Positions 10,111-19,331 of a stretch of DNA of 64,000 nt are shown here, in pieces. The stretch comes from Clostridium sp. DL-VIII (GTDB lineage: Bacteria; Bacillota; Clostridia; Clostridiales; Clostridiaceae). The position numbers and the translations under genes were made by a program. Within the stretch, counting starts at the first letter, position 1. Each line of letters starts with the position of its first letter. The notes below the pieces were generated by a model. The model was given only the letters and a program-made list of their open reading frames with translations. It was not told the DNA's origin and ran no database searches. Location: assembly GCF_000230835.1 (NCBI RefSeq), contig NZ_CM001240.1:3264779-3328778 (forward strand), written 5' to 3'.

Positions 10111-10137
10111 GTATAAAGTTTTAGGAGGAATGATTAT

Positions 10138-10791
10138 ATGCCAATTAAAATTAATAGAGCAAAAGAAAATCCAGTAAATATTAAAAAATTACATAGAGAC
10201 TTTTTTAATAGAGACTCATTAATAGTCGCAAAGGAACTCTTAGGGAAGGTACTTGTGCATGAAGTTAATGGTCAAAGAATTTCCGCAAGGATTGTTGAAG
10301 CTGAGGCATATATGGGAATAACAGATAGAGCTGCACATTCCTATGGCGGAAAGAGGACTCAAAGAGTTGAGGTTATGTATGGAGGACCCGGATTTTCCTA
10401 CGTATTTATAATTTATGGTATGCACTATTGCTTTAATGTAGTTACTAGAGAAGAAGGGAATCCTCAGGCTGTTTTAATAAGAGCTCTTGAACCATCAGAA
10501 GGGTTAGATTTTATGGCTAAAAGTAGATTTGGAAAGGAATATAATACTTTAACTAAAAGTCAAATAAAGGGATTAACTAATGGACCAGGTAAGTTATGCA
10601 AAGCTTTATTAATTGATAAAGGCTTAAACGGAGAAGATTTATGTGGAGACAATCTATATATAGAAGAAGGGGAAAATGAAAAATTTAATATAATACATTC
10701 CAAGCGTGTGGGAATCGATTATGCTGGAGAGGCAAAGGATTATCTTTGGAGATTTTATATAGAAGGCAATAAATATGTATCAGTAAGATAA
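10138..10791 (+). CDS. 3-methyladenine DNA glycosylase (AAG/MPG family)
   Basis: This 217-residue base-excision-repair enzyme removes alkylated purines such as 3-methyladenine. Family landmarks are visible: AKELLGKVLVHE, then the catalytic-site stretch RIVEAEAYMGITDRAAHSYGG with the glutamate that activates water, followed by YGGPGFSYVFIIYGMHYCFNVV and PQAVLIRALEP. The length is close to the usual 200-210, with a short N-terminal extension. AGGAGG precedes the ATG. It lies 27 bases after the sugar-binding protein gene and may be read through from it. No SOS-like box was identified. Confidence 0.93.
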   Translation: MPIKINRAKENPVNIKKLHRDFFNRDSLIVAKELLGKVLVHEVNGQRISARIVEAEAYMGITDRAAHSYGGKRTQRVEVMYGGPGFSYVFIIYGMHYCFNVVTREEGNPQAVLIRALEPSEGLDFMAKSRFGKEYNTLTKSQIKGLTNGPGKLCKALLIDKGLNGEDLCGDNLYIEEGENEKFNIIHSKRVGIDYAGEAKDYLWRFYIEGNKYVSVR

Positions 10792-10826
10792 CTGCTTTAT
10801 CTAAGTATACTGAAAGGATTGAAAAA

Positions 10827-10946
10827 ATGTTAGATAATACAGATAAACTTATTTTAACAGAATTGTCTAAGAATAGTCGTATAACGATGAAAGAGCTTGG
10901 AGAAAGAGTGCATTTTCTCATTGGACATTATCAAGAAGTGAATTAA
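10827..10946 (+). pseudogene. Truncated Lrp/AsnC-type regulator (N-terminal HTH only)
   Basis: A 39-codon frame starts with MLDNTDKLILTELSKNSRIT then MKELGERVH, which is the N-terminal helix-turn-helix of an Lrp/AsnC-family regulator. After VH the sequence leaves the family and stops 12 codons later. The ligand-binding RAM domain is missing. AAAGGATTG precedes the ATG. The downstream sequence belongs to another gene remnant (next entry), so a deletion has fused the two. Confidence 0.75.
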
Positions 10947-11020
10947 AAGACTTTATTAATGAAAAAGGAATATCTTCTAGTGTATTAATACCAGATGATG
11001 GTGAGGAATACACATTTTAA
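10919..11020 (+). pseudogene. C-terminal remnant of a metallo-beta-lactamase-fold hydrolase
   Basis: In the frame starting at 10919 the sequence reads HWTLSRSELKDFINEKGI and then VLIPDDGEEYTF-stop. It resembles the conserved end of UlaG-like metallo-beta-lactamase-fold hydrolases (last histidine, then a strand VLIPxDGE). No start codon or upstream domain is left. It overlaps the broken Lrp frame, and the junction lies near 10911-10920. Confidence 0.55.
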
Positions 11021-11070
11021 CCATAATCTAAAATTATAAGGTCACAATGGCAAACTTATATCAGGTGCAT

Positions 11071-11112
11071 TAAAAAAGAGAGGTACTTTTACTTGAAAGC
11101 GCCTCTTCTCTT
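11071..11112 (-). terminator. Terminator of the secreted repeat-protein gene
   Basis: AAGAGAGGTACTTTT (11076-11090) pairs imperfectly with AAAGCGCCTCTTCTCTT (11096-11112) around a 5-base loop. On the minus strand the hairpin is followed by a T-run (A-run at 11072-11077 on the plus strand). A degraded copy of it is at 4844-4882. Confidence 0.7.
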
Positions 11113-11123
11113 CGATTAATTTA

Positions 11124-11567
11124 CTATGCTGTTGTAGTAGAAGTTGCTATAGTTTTCCCTTGTCTAGCCTCTTTTCTAGCTTGATATGCTGCTTGAATTT
11201 TGGCACTTGCATCTTGAATAGATAATCCTGTTATATCGATTCCAAGTTTTGCAGCCCTTGCGCTTTGAATTTTTGATCTTGCTTCATCTGGAGTAAGACC
11301 TGTTATGTCTATTCCAAGTTTTGCTGCAACTGCTGCCCTTATTTTAGCTCTTGCTTGATCATTAGTTAAATCTGTAATGTTTATGCCGAGTTTAGCTGCT
11401 CTTTGAACAAGCTTAGAAAGTGTAGCAGCTGTACTAGTTTGTTGTTGATCTGCTGCTATAGTAGTTGTTGTACTTGATGTAGTAGTGTCATCAGCGAAAG
11501 CTGGAACAATACTTGATATTGAAACCATAGCTGCAATAACAATTACTAATAATTTTTTCTTTTTCAT
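11124..11567 (-). CDS. Secreted protein with three 24-residue repeats
   Basis: This 147-residue exported protein is of unknown function. The signal peptide (1-25) is a Lys-rich start, a hydrophobic core and PAFA-D. A Thr/Gln-rich linker (about 26-50) follows. Three tandem repeats of about 24 residues come next, on the pattern AAKLGIDITGLTPDEARSKI, ending in a charged and Thr-rich tail. The repeats look amphipathic-helical. I moved the start to 11567 because AAGGAG lies 8 bases upstream of it, and the longer frame starts before that site. A fragment of a second copy survives at 4844-4931. The family is familiar from clostridial secretomes but has no assigned role that I know. Confidence 0.75.
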   Translation of the reverse strand: MKKKKLLVIVIAAMVSISSIVPAFADDTTTSSTTTTIAADQQQTSTAATLSKLVQRAAKLGINITDLTNDQARAKIRAAVAAKLGIDITGLTPDEARSKIQSARAAKLGIDITGLSIQDASAKIQAAYQARKEARQGKTIATSTTTA

Positions 11568-11796
11568 AATCATATCTCCTTGTGTAATATTTTTTTGATT
11601 TAAATTATTAAAAATGGTTTTATGTAACAAGCTAATAACTGTTTACAAATGCAGTATAAGGCCTCAATGTGAAATTTATGTGAAATATCTAGTATTTAAT
11701 ATAATTAAGGGTATCAAAGACTTAGACAAACTTGTGATAGTAGAATAAAATATTTAAAGAGAAGAAATAAGAATAAAAAATGAACAAGGAGGTAAG

Positions 11797-12432
11797 ATGG
11801 ATTCTAAATTTAAAGTTAAACAAATCACGAAATTGTATGAGAGTTGCAACAAATGCGGATTACCAATAGTAAATTGTATCTGTAATATTGCACCTAAAAT
11901 AAGGACTAAAGCAAAGATATTAATATTATCAACGGAAAGAGAATTCAATAGACCTTCCAATACAGCTAGATTATTGAAGCTGATGAATACAAACTCAACT
12001 GAATTAATTCTTTGGGAGAGAACAAGTACTCCTAAAAAATTAATTGAATACATCAATAGTGAAGAGTATGAAACATATATACTATTTCCTGTAGAGAATG
12101 ATAATTTATCAGAAAAAAAATTTGAATATAGAAGTTCAGAGAAAACTCCAGCATTTATTATATTGGATGGTACATGGAAAGAAGCTGAAAAGATATTTAG
12201 AAAGAGTTATTACTTGAAAAATTTACCACAAATCTCATTGAAACCAATTTATAAGTCAGAATATACGTTAAGAAAAGGTGCGTCAGAAGGAGAACTATGT
12301 ACTATAGAAGCGGCAATCGAAGTACTTAAGTTAAATCAGGAATTTGAGAATGCACAATTAATTAAAGATGCTTTCAATTTATTTTTAAAAAGTTTTAAAG
12401 CAGGAGTTAATGGAGTGAAGTTAGAATATTAG
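11797..12432 (+). CDS. DTW-domain protein, probable tRNA-uridine aminocarboxypropyltransferase
   Basis: This 211-residue enzyme of the DTW/TapT family transfers the 3-amino-3-carboxypropyl group of S-adenosylmethionine to a uridine of tRNA (established for E. coli TapT). A four-cysteine zinc motif lies at the N-terminus (CNKCGLPIVNCIC). The name-giving motif appears as ILDGTWKEAEKIFRKS. The C-terminal YTLRKGASEGELCTIEA block is conserved. AAGGAGG precedes the ATG. It is likely a single-gene unit. Confidence 0.88.
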   Translation: MDSKFKVKQITKLYESCNKCGLPIVNCICNIAPKIRTKAKILILSTEREFNRPSNTARLLKLMNTNSTELILWERTSTPKKLIEYINSEEYETYILFPVENDNLSEKKFEYRSSEKTPAFIILDGTWKEAEKIFRKSYYLKNLPQISLKPIYKSEYTLRKGASEGELCTIEAAIEVLKLNQEFENAQLIKDAFNLFLKSFKAGVNGVKLEY

Positions 12433-12543
12433 ACAGGGATTCTAGCATTATAAAATATATTACATTTATTGGAGAATAGTTTAATTTATGTTTATAATGA
12501 CTTATACTATAAATATAGCGTAGGAATGATAAGTATTTTTTCT

Positions 12544-12560
12544 GTGTACGTACATATAAT
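12544..12560 (+). promoter_or_regulatory. Palindrome abutting a TATAAT hexamer
   Basis: The perfect 10-bp palindrome TGTACGTACA (12544-12553) runs into TATAAT (12555-12560), about 60 bases upstream of the aldo/keto reductase start. A good -35 hexamer is not evident. It could be an operator, or chance. Confidence 0.22.
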
Positions 12561-12622
12561 ACTTAAAGCTTTAAAAAATTATATTTGTTATAATATAGAT
12601 ATTTAGTGAGGTGATTATAATA

Positions 12623-13828
12623 ATGGAGTCAATAAAAAAAGCTTCAGAAATGAAGTATAGAAAAGACAAAAAAGGAAACAAGTTATCCATACTAGGTTAT
12701 GGCTGTATGAGGTTTACTAAAAAAAACGGGAATACTGACATAGATAAGGCAGAAAAAGAAGTTATGGAAGCAATAAATAATGGGGTTAATTATTTTGATA
12801 CTGCTTATGTTTATTCAGGGAGTGAGGCCACTTTAGGCGAAATTTTAAAAAGAAATAATTGCAGGGATAAAATATATATTGCAACAAAGCTTCCTCATTA
12901 CTTGATTAAATCACAAAAGAGTTTAGAAAAATATTTTAATGAACAATTAAGAAGGCTTCAAACCGATCATATTGATTATTATCTTATGCATATGCTTACT
13001 GACGTGAAGACGTGGGAAAGGTTAAAATCATTAGGCGTTATAGAATGGTTAAAGGAAAAGGTTGACAGTGGGCAAATTCGTAACGTTGGTTTCTCTTATC
13101 ATGGAAACACAGATATGTTTATTCAGCTTCTAGATGCTTATGATTGGGACTTCTGTCAGATTCAATACAATTATTTAGATGAACATAGTCAAGCGGGAAG
13201 AAGAGGTCTTGAAGCAGCTAATAAAAAAGGACTTCCTGTAATCATAATGGAGCCTTTAAGAGGTGGAAAACTAGTCAATTTATTGCCAGAAAAAGCTAAG
13301 AAAATAATAAAAGAAAATCCAAGGAAGCGTACCCCGGCAGAATGGGCTTTTCGATGGCTTTGGAATCAGCCTGAGGTTACTTGCGTGCTCTCTGGAATGA
13401 ACTCCCTTGAAATGGTTCAAGAGAATATAAAGATAGCAAAGGATGTAAATTCGGCTGAATTTACAGAAGAGGATTTTGATCTTATAGAACATGTTAAGAG
13501 TGAAATAAAGAGAAACATTAAGGTAGGATGCACAGGTTGTGCTTATTGTATGCCATGCCCTAAGGGAGTAGACATCCCTGAAACTTTTCATGCATACAAT
13601 ATAATGTATTCTGAAAATAAAAAGTCTGGAAGACTTGATTATCTAATGTGTACTGCCATAAGAAAAAATCCAAGTAGTGCTTCACAGTGTATTGAATGTG
13701 GTAAATGTGAGCAGCATTGTCCACAGCATATAGAAATTCGAAAAGAACTAAAAAACGCTCGAAGAGAGCTTGAAACACCTATATATAAAATTGCAAAAAC
13801 TGCGGTGAAATTATTTAAGGTATATTAG
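12623..13828 (+). CDS. Aldo/keto reductase with C-terminal 4Fe-4S ferredoxin domain
   Basis: This 401-residue cytoplasmic oxidoreductase has an N-terminal aldo/keto-reductase barrel (about 15-285). Tetrad motifs are FDTAYVYSGSE (Asp, Tyr), ATKLP (Lys) and YYLMHML (His). A C-terminal iron-sulfur domain (about 295-385) has cysteine clusters CTGCAYCMPCP and CIECGKCEQHCPQ. This fusion is common in anaerobes, and its physiological substrate is generally unknown. I chose the ATG at 12623, eight bases after GAGGTGA, rather than the GTG at 12611. It is probably monocistronic; a broken TetR gene follows. Confidence 0.88.
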   Translation: MESIKKASEMKYRKDKKGNKLSILGYGCMRFTKKNGNTDIDKAEKEVMEAINNGVNYFDTAYVYSGSEATLGEILKRNNCRDKIYIATKLPHYLIKSQKSLEKYFNEQLRRLQTDHIDYYLMHMLTDVKTWERLKSLGVIEWLKEKVDSGQIRNVGFSYHGNTDMFIQLLDAYDWDFCQIQYNYLDEHSQAGRRGLEAANKKGLPVIIMEPLRGGKLVNLLPEKAKKIIKENPRKRTPAEWAFRWLWNQPEVTCVLSGMNSLEMVQENIKIAKDVNSAEFTEEDFDLIEHVKSEIKRNIKVGCTGCAYCMPCPKGVDIPETFHAYNIMYSENKKSGRLDYLMCTAIRKNPSSASQCIECGKCEQHCPQHIEIRKELKNARRELETPIYKIAKTAVKLFKVY

Positions 13829-13868
13829 TTTTTGAGAATTTGATTAGATTACTATATATTAGGATCTA

Positions 13869-14217
13869 ATGAAGATATATAATCGGTTAATGCAACAACT
13901 TAATATTAATAATTGGTGTATAGTTATCTATGCACCTTTTTCTATTTATTTAAATTATAAAATACTACCAACTCTTATAAATAATTATAGTAATAATTTT
14001 AATGAGGTTAGTGAAGAATTTAAGAAAAAGGGAAATATAGAAGAAACGTTAAATTAGAAAAGATATTTCTTCAACTATTTTGGCAAGAAATTTTCAATTT
14101 TTACATATGAATTATTTCATTTCAAGTGTTTATGGAAATGAAGATATAAATTTAGAGGCATCAAAAGATCAGATTATAGAATTGTTTATAAATGGAGCAG
14201 AGGCACAAAAGAATTAG
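13869..14217 (+). pseudogene. Broken TetR/AcrR-family regulator
   Basis: The remaining sequence corresponds to the ligand-binding half of a TetR regulator, split over frames. LPTLINNYSNNFNEVSEEFK to EETLN ends at a stop at 14055-14057. DISSTILARNFQFY follows in another frame (from 14063). MNYFISSVYGNEDINLEASK to AEAQKN-stop follows in a third (from 14107). The N-terminal helix-turn-helix is absent. It sits immediately upstream of, and in line with, the broken phosphotransferase gene, where a TetR repressor would be expected. At least two frameshifts and an N-terminal deletion are needed to explain it. Confidence 0.72.
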
Positions 14218-14232
14218 AGGGAGATGATTACT

Positions 14233-16633
14233 ATGGGAAATAAGTACACATTATATTTTGATGAAATAGATAAGAAGGATTTACCGCTTGTGGGTGGTAA
14301 AGGTGCAAATCTAGGAGAGATGACTAAGGCTGGTTTTCCAGTTCCTTTTGGATTTTGTGTAACTACAGAAAGTTATAAGGAATTTATAAATTACAATAAA
14401 CTTTATGATTTTATTGTAGATGAAATTAAAGATGCAAACCTTGAAAATATTAGTACCATAGGAATTAAAATAAGAGAGAAGATAGAACAATCAGAAATGC
14501 CGAGAAAAGTAGAAGAAGAAATTATAAAAGCAGCTAACCAGATTGGAATCGATAACTATTATGCTGTTAGATCGAGCGCTACTGCAGAAGATTTAGCTTT
14601 TGCATCTTTCGCAGGTCAACAAGATACTTACCTTAACATTAAAGGAAAAGCTTCACTAATTAATTTTGTAAGAAATTGTTGGGCGTCATTATTTACTGAT
14701 AGAGCTATACTTTACAGATTACAAAATAAAATTGAGCATGAAAAGGTTCATATGTCCGTTGTAGTTCAAAAAATGGTGCTTCCAGATATAGCTGGTATAA
14801 TGTTTACAGCAGATCCTGTATCAGGTCATAGAAAAGTATTATGGCTGCCCTCAAGATATTGAGTGGTGCTTAGAAAATAATAATTTGTATATAGTGCAAA
14901 GTCGTGCTATTACATCATTGTTTCCAATTCCAATTCCTATGCCTAAAGATGGTGATATGCATACCTATATCTCTATAAATCACCTTCAAGTTATGACAGA
15001 TCCAATTTCTCCTTTAGGGATAGATTTATTTAGAGACATGCTGCCTTTCGGTAAAAATATTAGAAGAGAAGAAAAATATAAGATTTTGGCTTCAGCAGGT
15101 GGCAGAATTTATGCAGATGTAAGTGGGCTTATGCATTCTAAGAAAGTAAAGGAGAAGCTATTAGCATTATTAACAAATGCAGATGTCTTGATGGCAGAAG
15201 CTTTAAGGGAACTTCTAAAAAGGAAAGATTTCGAGAAAACGTTTAAAGAAAAGAGAGTCAATCTTAAACCCTTTTTGATATATATAGCCCCTGTTGCAGT
15301 TAAAGTTACAAAAAATCTTATTTTCACTAATCCTGATGGAACAATAGAGTTTATGAATAACTATATTAAGAAGCGTGAAGATGATACCTTGAAAGCTATT
15401 TTAAATGCAAATCAAGGTGTTGAAAGATTAAATGTAATCTGTGAAAAAGCTAGCCTTTATGAAGATGCTAAGAAAGTAATTCCATATTTGGCTCCGGGAA
15501 TTATTGCCTTTGGGGTACTTGAAAAGATAGAGATTAAGCTCTTAGGAACAAGTAATTATACTAATATAATTGCAAAAGGGTTAGAGGGCAACATTACTAC
15601 GGAAATGGGACTACTTACTGGAGATTTGGCAGATATGGTGAGAAAATCTCAAAATTTAATTAATGAATTTGAAGATGAAAATTATAAGACATTGACTGTA
15701 AGAATAAATAAAGTTAAAGGAGATGATGAGTTCAAGAGATTCTTTAATGATTTTATCAATCAATATGGAGTACGTGCATCAGGAGAAATAGATATAGCCA
15801 GGGAGCGTTGGATAGAAAATCCTGAGCCACTTGTAAAATCTATACTTGCGACTATTAGAACTTCTAAGGAAGGAGCTCATAGGGAAGAATACAAAAATAC
15901 TATAGAAAAAGCAAAAGCTGCAGCAGAAAATATGGTAAAAGAAATACAAACTAAACATGGAAAAATTAAAGCTAAAATTGCAAGAAGACTCATATCAGTT
16001 TTAAGAAGTTCTTTTCCGATAAGAGAACATCATAAGTTTATGATGATGAGGCTTTGTATGATTTTTAAGAATGTACTCCTTGAAGAAGCAAAATCACTGG
16101 TTGAAAAAGGTAATTTAGATGAAGAAAAGGATATTTTCTATATAAGTTTTAAGGAATTATATAAAGCAATTGAAAATAATGAAAGTCTCAAGACACTAGT
16201 AGAACAAAGAAAAGAAGAATATGATCATTACCAAAAACTTAATGCTCCTCGTGTTATTACAAGTGAAGGAGAAGAAGTAAAAGCTGGATACAAGAGAGAG
16301 AATATGCCTGAAGGAGCGCTTGTGGGTATTCCTGTTTCATCAGGAGTCATAGAAGGAATTGCAAAGGTAATAACTGATCCTTCCAAAGCTGCTTTAAATA
16401 AAGGTGAGATTCTTATAGCACCATTCACTGATCCAGGATGGACGCCACTTTTTATAAATGCAGCTGGATTGGTAATGGAAGTTGGAGGTTTATTAACTCA
16501 CGGAACTGTAGTAGCCAGAGAGTATGGAATACCTGCAGTTGTAGGAATCTCAGAAGCTACCCAAAAGATTAAAACAGGTCAAAAAATTAGAGTAGACGGA
16601 AATAACGGGTATGTGATGGTAATAGAAGCATAG
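14233..16633 (+). pseudogene. Rifampicin-phosphotransferase/PEP-synthase-like gene, disrupted by internal deletion and frameshift
   Basis: The N-terminal part (14233-14862) is an ATP-grasp PEP/pyruvate-dikinase N-domain (LVGGKGANLGEMTKAGFPVP, YAVRSSATAEDLAFASFAGQ) up to FTADPVSGHRKV. From 14840 the frame changes and reads YGCPQDIEWCLENNNLYIVQ, then continues to 16633 through a central domain to a phosphohistidine domain with GGLLTHGTVVAREYGIPAVV. The family has roughly 100 residues between SGHR and YGCPQDIEW; these are gone. The swivelling His domain lies at the very C-terminus and there is no PEP-binding barrel. That order matches rifampin phosphotransferase rather than true PEP synthase. 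The start at 14233 is set by GAGGGAG. It is probably inactive. Confidence 0.8.
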
Positions 16634-16667
16634 GTGATGCTTTTGGGGTTTTAGGTGCACTTTGTTT

Positions 16668-16706
16668 GACTGAATTAATTAATGATATTATTTAATTCAG
16701 TCATTT
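16668..16706. terminator. Bidirectional terminator
   Basis: The perfect 11-bp stem GACTGAATTAA (16668-16678) / TTAATTCAGTC (16692-16702) lies between the convergent phosphotransferase remnant and the AraC gene, with a short T-rich flank. Confidence 0.7.
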
Positions 16707-16707
16707 A

Positions 16708-17556
16708 TTATGATTTATTTTTATTCCGCCATTTACTAGGAGTTATATTATAAACATTTTTAAAAGCTTTGGAAAAATAAAATTGATTTGGATATCCTGT
16801 GAGTTCAGCAATATCTTTAATTGATATATTCTTGTCTTTAAGCATTTCACAGGCTTTAGACAGCCTATATTTTATTAAAAATTCCTGAGGTGTGGTTTTC
16901 ATAGAACTTTTGAATATCTTTCCAAAATAACTTCTATCAAGATTGCACCACTTTGCAATATCTTCAACAGAAATGTTATTGTTATAGTTCTTTTCAATAT
17001 AATTTATAGCCTCTCTAACATAGAATTCCTGAAGGTTGGTAGCTTTATTCGTATTGTTAGAAGCAGAATTTTCTAAGAGGGCATAAAAAATAAGATAAGT
17101 ATGCCCAAGTATAGCTGAATCCGGTGAACTTGGATTATTTAGTAAAAATCTAAAATTATCTATAATAGAGTTCTCAAAATTGTATTCCTTTGGTATATAT
17201 ATTGGATTTTTTGCTGATATTCCTATTTCATCCAAGTACCGTTCAGCTTTCAAACCTTCAAATTCTATCCATATATAATTCCATGGATCATCTTTATCTG
17301 CTTCATAAGTGTTTATTATGTTTGGAGTTAGTAAAAAACCTTCTCCAGCCTTTATATTATATATAGAAGTTTTATTTGTTCTATCATTAATTGAATAAAG
17401 TTTACCTTTTCCAGATAATATATAGTGAAAAAGATAGTGATTTTTAACAGTTGGTCCAAATGAATGCAAAGGATCACAGCGTTCTGAACCAAATTGATAG
17501 AGGATAATATCAACATAATTAACATTATTAAAAATAAAACTTTTAAAGTCCGCCAT
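16708..17556 (-). CDS. AraC-family transcriptional regulator of the adjacent alpha-galactoside operon
   Basis: This 282-residue regulator has an N-terminal AraC-type cupin sugar-binding domain (about 15-150, with HYLFHYILSGKGKLYS). Its C-terminal double helix-turn-helix (about 180-282) has SVEDIAKWCNLDRSYFGKIF and SIKDIAELTGYPNQFYFSKA. It is MsmR/RafR-like in layout. It is transcribed away from the binding-protein/permease/alpha-galactosidase genes, so I infer that it activates them in response to an oligosaccharide. I chose the ATG at 17556, which follows GGTGGTG, over the ATG at 17571. Confidence 0.87.
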   Translation of the reverse strand: MADFKSFIFNNVNYVDIILYQFGSERCDPLHSFGPTVKNHYLFHYILSGKGKLYSINDRTNKTSIYNIKAGEGFLLTPNIINTYEADKDDPWNYIWIEFEGLKAERYLDEIGISAKNPIYIPKEYNFENSIIDNFRFLLNNPSSPDSAILGHTYLIFYALLENSASNNTNKATNLQEFYVREAINYIEKNYNNNISVEDIAKWCNLDRSYFGKIFKSSMKTTPQEFLIKYRLSKACEMLKDKNISIKDIAELTGYPNQFYFSKAFKNVYNITPSKWRNKNKS

Positions 17557-18026
17557 AATTTTCACCACCATTGATATTGTTTACAATACTGTATGAAATT
17601 AGTATATCATAAAATATGTGCTTTTGCGTCTATTATTAATCAATAATAAAACAATATAGCAAATGGATATATTTTTAGCTTTGTTATTCCATGTATTTTA
17701 TTTTTTTTAAGTGATAAAATTTAATCATGAAAACCAAGTGAATCCATATAAGTAAATATATAGTAGAAATAGCTATGCTAATAAGTAGGTTGTAAAAACT
17801 AAATATTTAGTTCTAGAAATAATATAAAAATTCTATATCAATTATTTTTTACTCACTTCTGTAAAGCTTTACTATAGTAATACATAAACGAAAATATATA
17901 TTTTTATTTATAGGTTTCAAGAAATTTAAACTATAAATTTGGATTTTTAATATTAGTTCAACAGACTAATGTTGAGGATAAATATTAATAGGAAAATTAA
18001 TTTTTATAAAAGCGGGAGGTATTATA
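17557..18026. promoter_or_regulatory. Divergent control region between AraC regulator and sugar importer
   Basis: This 470-bp, very AT-rich region must hold the promoters of both units. Near the importer gene are two interleaved inverted repeats: ATTAGT (17952-17957) / ACTAAT (17965-17970) and TCAAC (17958-17962) / GTTGA (17971-17975). ATTATT (from 17632) and AATAAT (to 17647) form another small dyad close to the regulator. No confident -35/-10 pair or catabolite element was identified. Confidence 0.4.
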
Positions 18027-19316
18027 ATGAAAAAGAAAATTGTTTCTTTAATATTAGCTAGCGTAATGGCTGTTACCGGATTAATTGGATGTGGCAGCAC
18101 AAAGACTGCTTCGACAAGTGGACAAGATACAACTAGTAGCAGTGGCAAAGATGTGCATATTACTTATGCGCTTTGGGACTCAAATCAAGCAAAAGGTATC
18201 AGAACAATGGCTGATGAGTTTGAAGCAAAAAATCCTGGAATAAAAATAGATTTACAAGTTGTAGGCTGGGATAATTATTGGACAATGCTAGAAGCAGCTG
18301 CAACAGGAGGTTCACTTCCAGATACTTTCTGGATGCATTCAAATGAAATTTATAGGTATGAATCAAATGGTATGCTTATGGATTTGACAGATAGAATTAA
18401 TAAGAGTAGCGAAGTTAAATTGTCAAATTATCCAGAGGGATTAGATAAAATATACAATCTAAATAATAAGCAATATGCAATTCCAAAAGATTACGATACA
18501 ATAGGCCTTTGGTATAACAAAACCATGTTTGATAAAGCTGGAATATCATATCCAGATGAAACATGGAACTGGGACAAATTATATGAAGCAGCTAAAAAGT
18601 TAACAACTGGTGATGGTAAACAATATGGTTTCTTGGCTCCATTACACAATCAAGAAGGATACTATAATTTTGTTTATCAAAATGGAGGAACTATTATAAC
18701 TGATGATAAGGTATCAGGTTATGATAATCCTAAGACAATAGAAGCAATGAAGTTTTATGTGAAATTTGTTCAAGATGGATTATCACCAAAGATATTTGGT
18801 GATGCTGAACGTGCAGAAGCAATGCAAAATGGACTATGTGCAATGGGACTCTTCGGTTCTTGGAATTTAAGCGGCTTTACTTCAAATGATTACATGTCTA
18901 AAAATTTTAATGTTGCAGTATTACCTTCAGCAAATGATGGAAAGAGAGCCAGCATTTTTAATGGGCTTGGAAATGCAATTTCAGCAACTACAAAACATCC
19001 AGAAGAAGCTTGGAAATGGGTTGAATATTTAAGCTCAAAAGAAGGACAAACAAGACAGGCAGAACTTGGAATAGCGATTTCTGCATATAATGGAACAGCT
19101 GATGCTTGGGTAAATTCTAATAAGACATTTAACATAAAATGCTTTATTGATATGGTTAAGTATGCCCAAATAAGACCATATTCTAACAATACTGCAAAAT
19201 GGGAAGATAAGGCTTATGAATTACTAAAAGGTTCCTTTACAGGTGAAAAAACAGTTGAGGATGCCTGCAAAGATACAGCACAAATGATGAATGATGCACT
19301 AAAGGAAGAAAAGTAA
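18027..19316 (+). CDS. Sugar ABC transporter substrate-binding lipoprotein
   Basis: This 429-residue extracytoplasmic solute-binding protein of family 1 (MalE/MsmE-like) is tethered by a lipid at Cys22 of the lipobox LIGC. It has the family's WDSNQAKGIRTMADEFEAKN start, GLWYNKTMFDKAGI and NWDKLYEAAKKL segments. It delivers an oligosaccharide to the two permeases encoded directly downstream. GGGAGG precedes the ATG. A hairpin after its stop codon probably sets a higher transcript level for it than for the membrane subunits. The neighbouring alpha-galactosidase suggests an alpha-galactoside ligand (inference). Confidence 0.9.
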   Translation: MKKKIVSLILASVMAVTGLIGCGSTKTASTSGQDTTSSSGKDVHITYALWDSNQAKGIRTMADEFEAKNPGIKIDLQVVGWDNYWTMLEAAATGGSLPDTFWMHSNEIYRYESNGMLMDLTDRINKSSEVKLSNYPEGLDKIYNLNNKQYAIPKDYDTIGLWYNKTMFDKAGISYPDETWNWDKLYEAAKKLTTGDGKQYGFLAPLHNQEGYYNFVYQNGGTIITDDKVSGYDNPKTIEAMKFYVKFVQDGLSPKIFGDAERAEAMQNGLCAMGLFGSWNLSGFTSNDYMSKNFNVAVLPSANDGKRASIFNGLGNAISATTKHPEEAWKWVEYLSSKEGQTRQAELGIAISAYNGTADAWVNSNKTFNIKCFIDMVKYAQIRPYSNNTAKWEDKAYELLKGSFTGEKTVEDACKDTAQMMNDALKEEK

Positions 19317-19331
19317 ACGATATAGAATTAT

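Noticed and set aside
14885..16633. A stand-alone 582-residue PEP-utilising protein starting at the ATG 14885
   Set aside because: The same frame continues upstream to 14840 with family sequence (YGCPQDIEWCLE), and that ATG has no ribosome site. It is the rear part of a disrupted gene.
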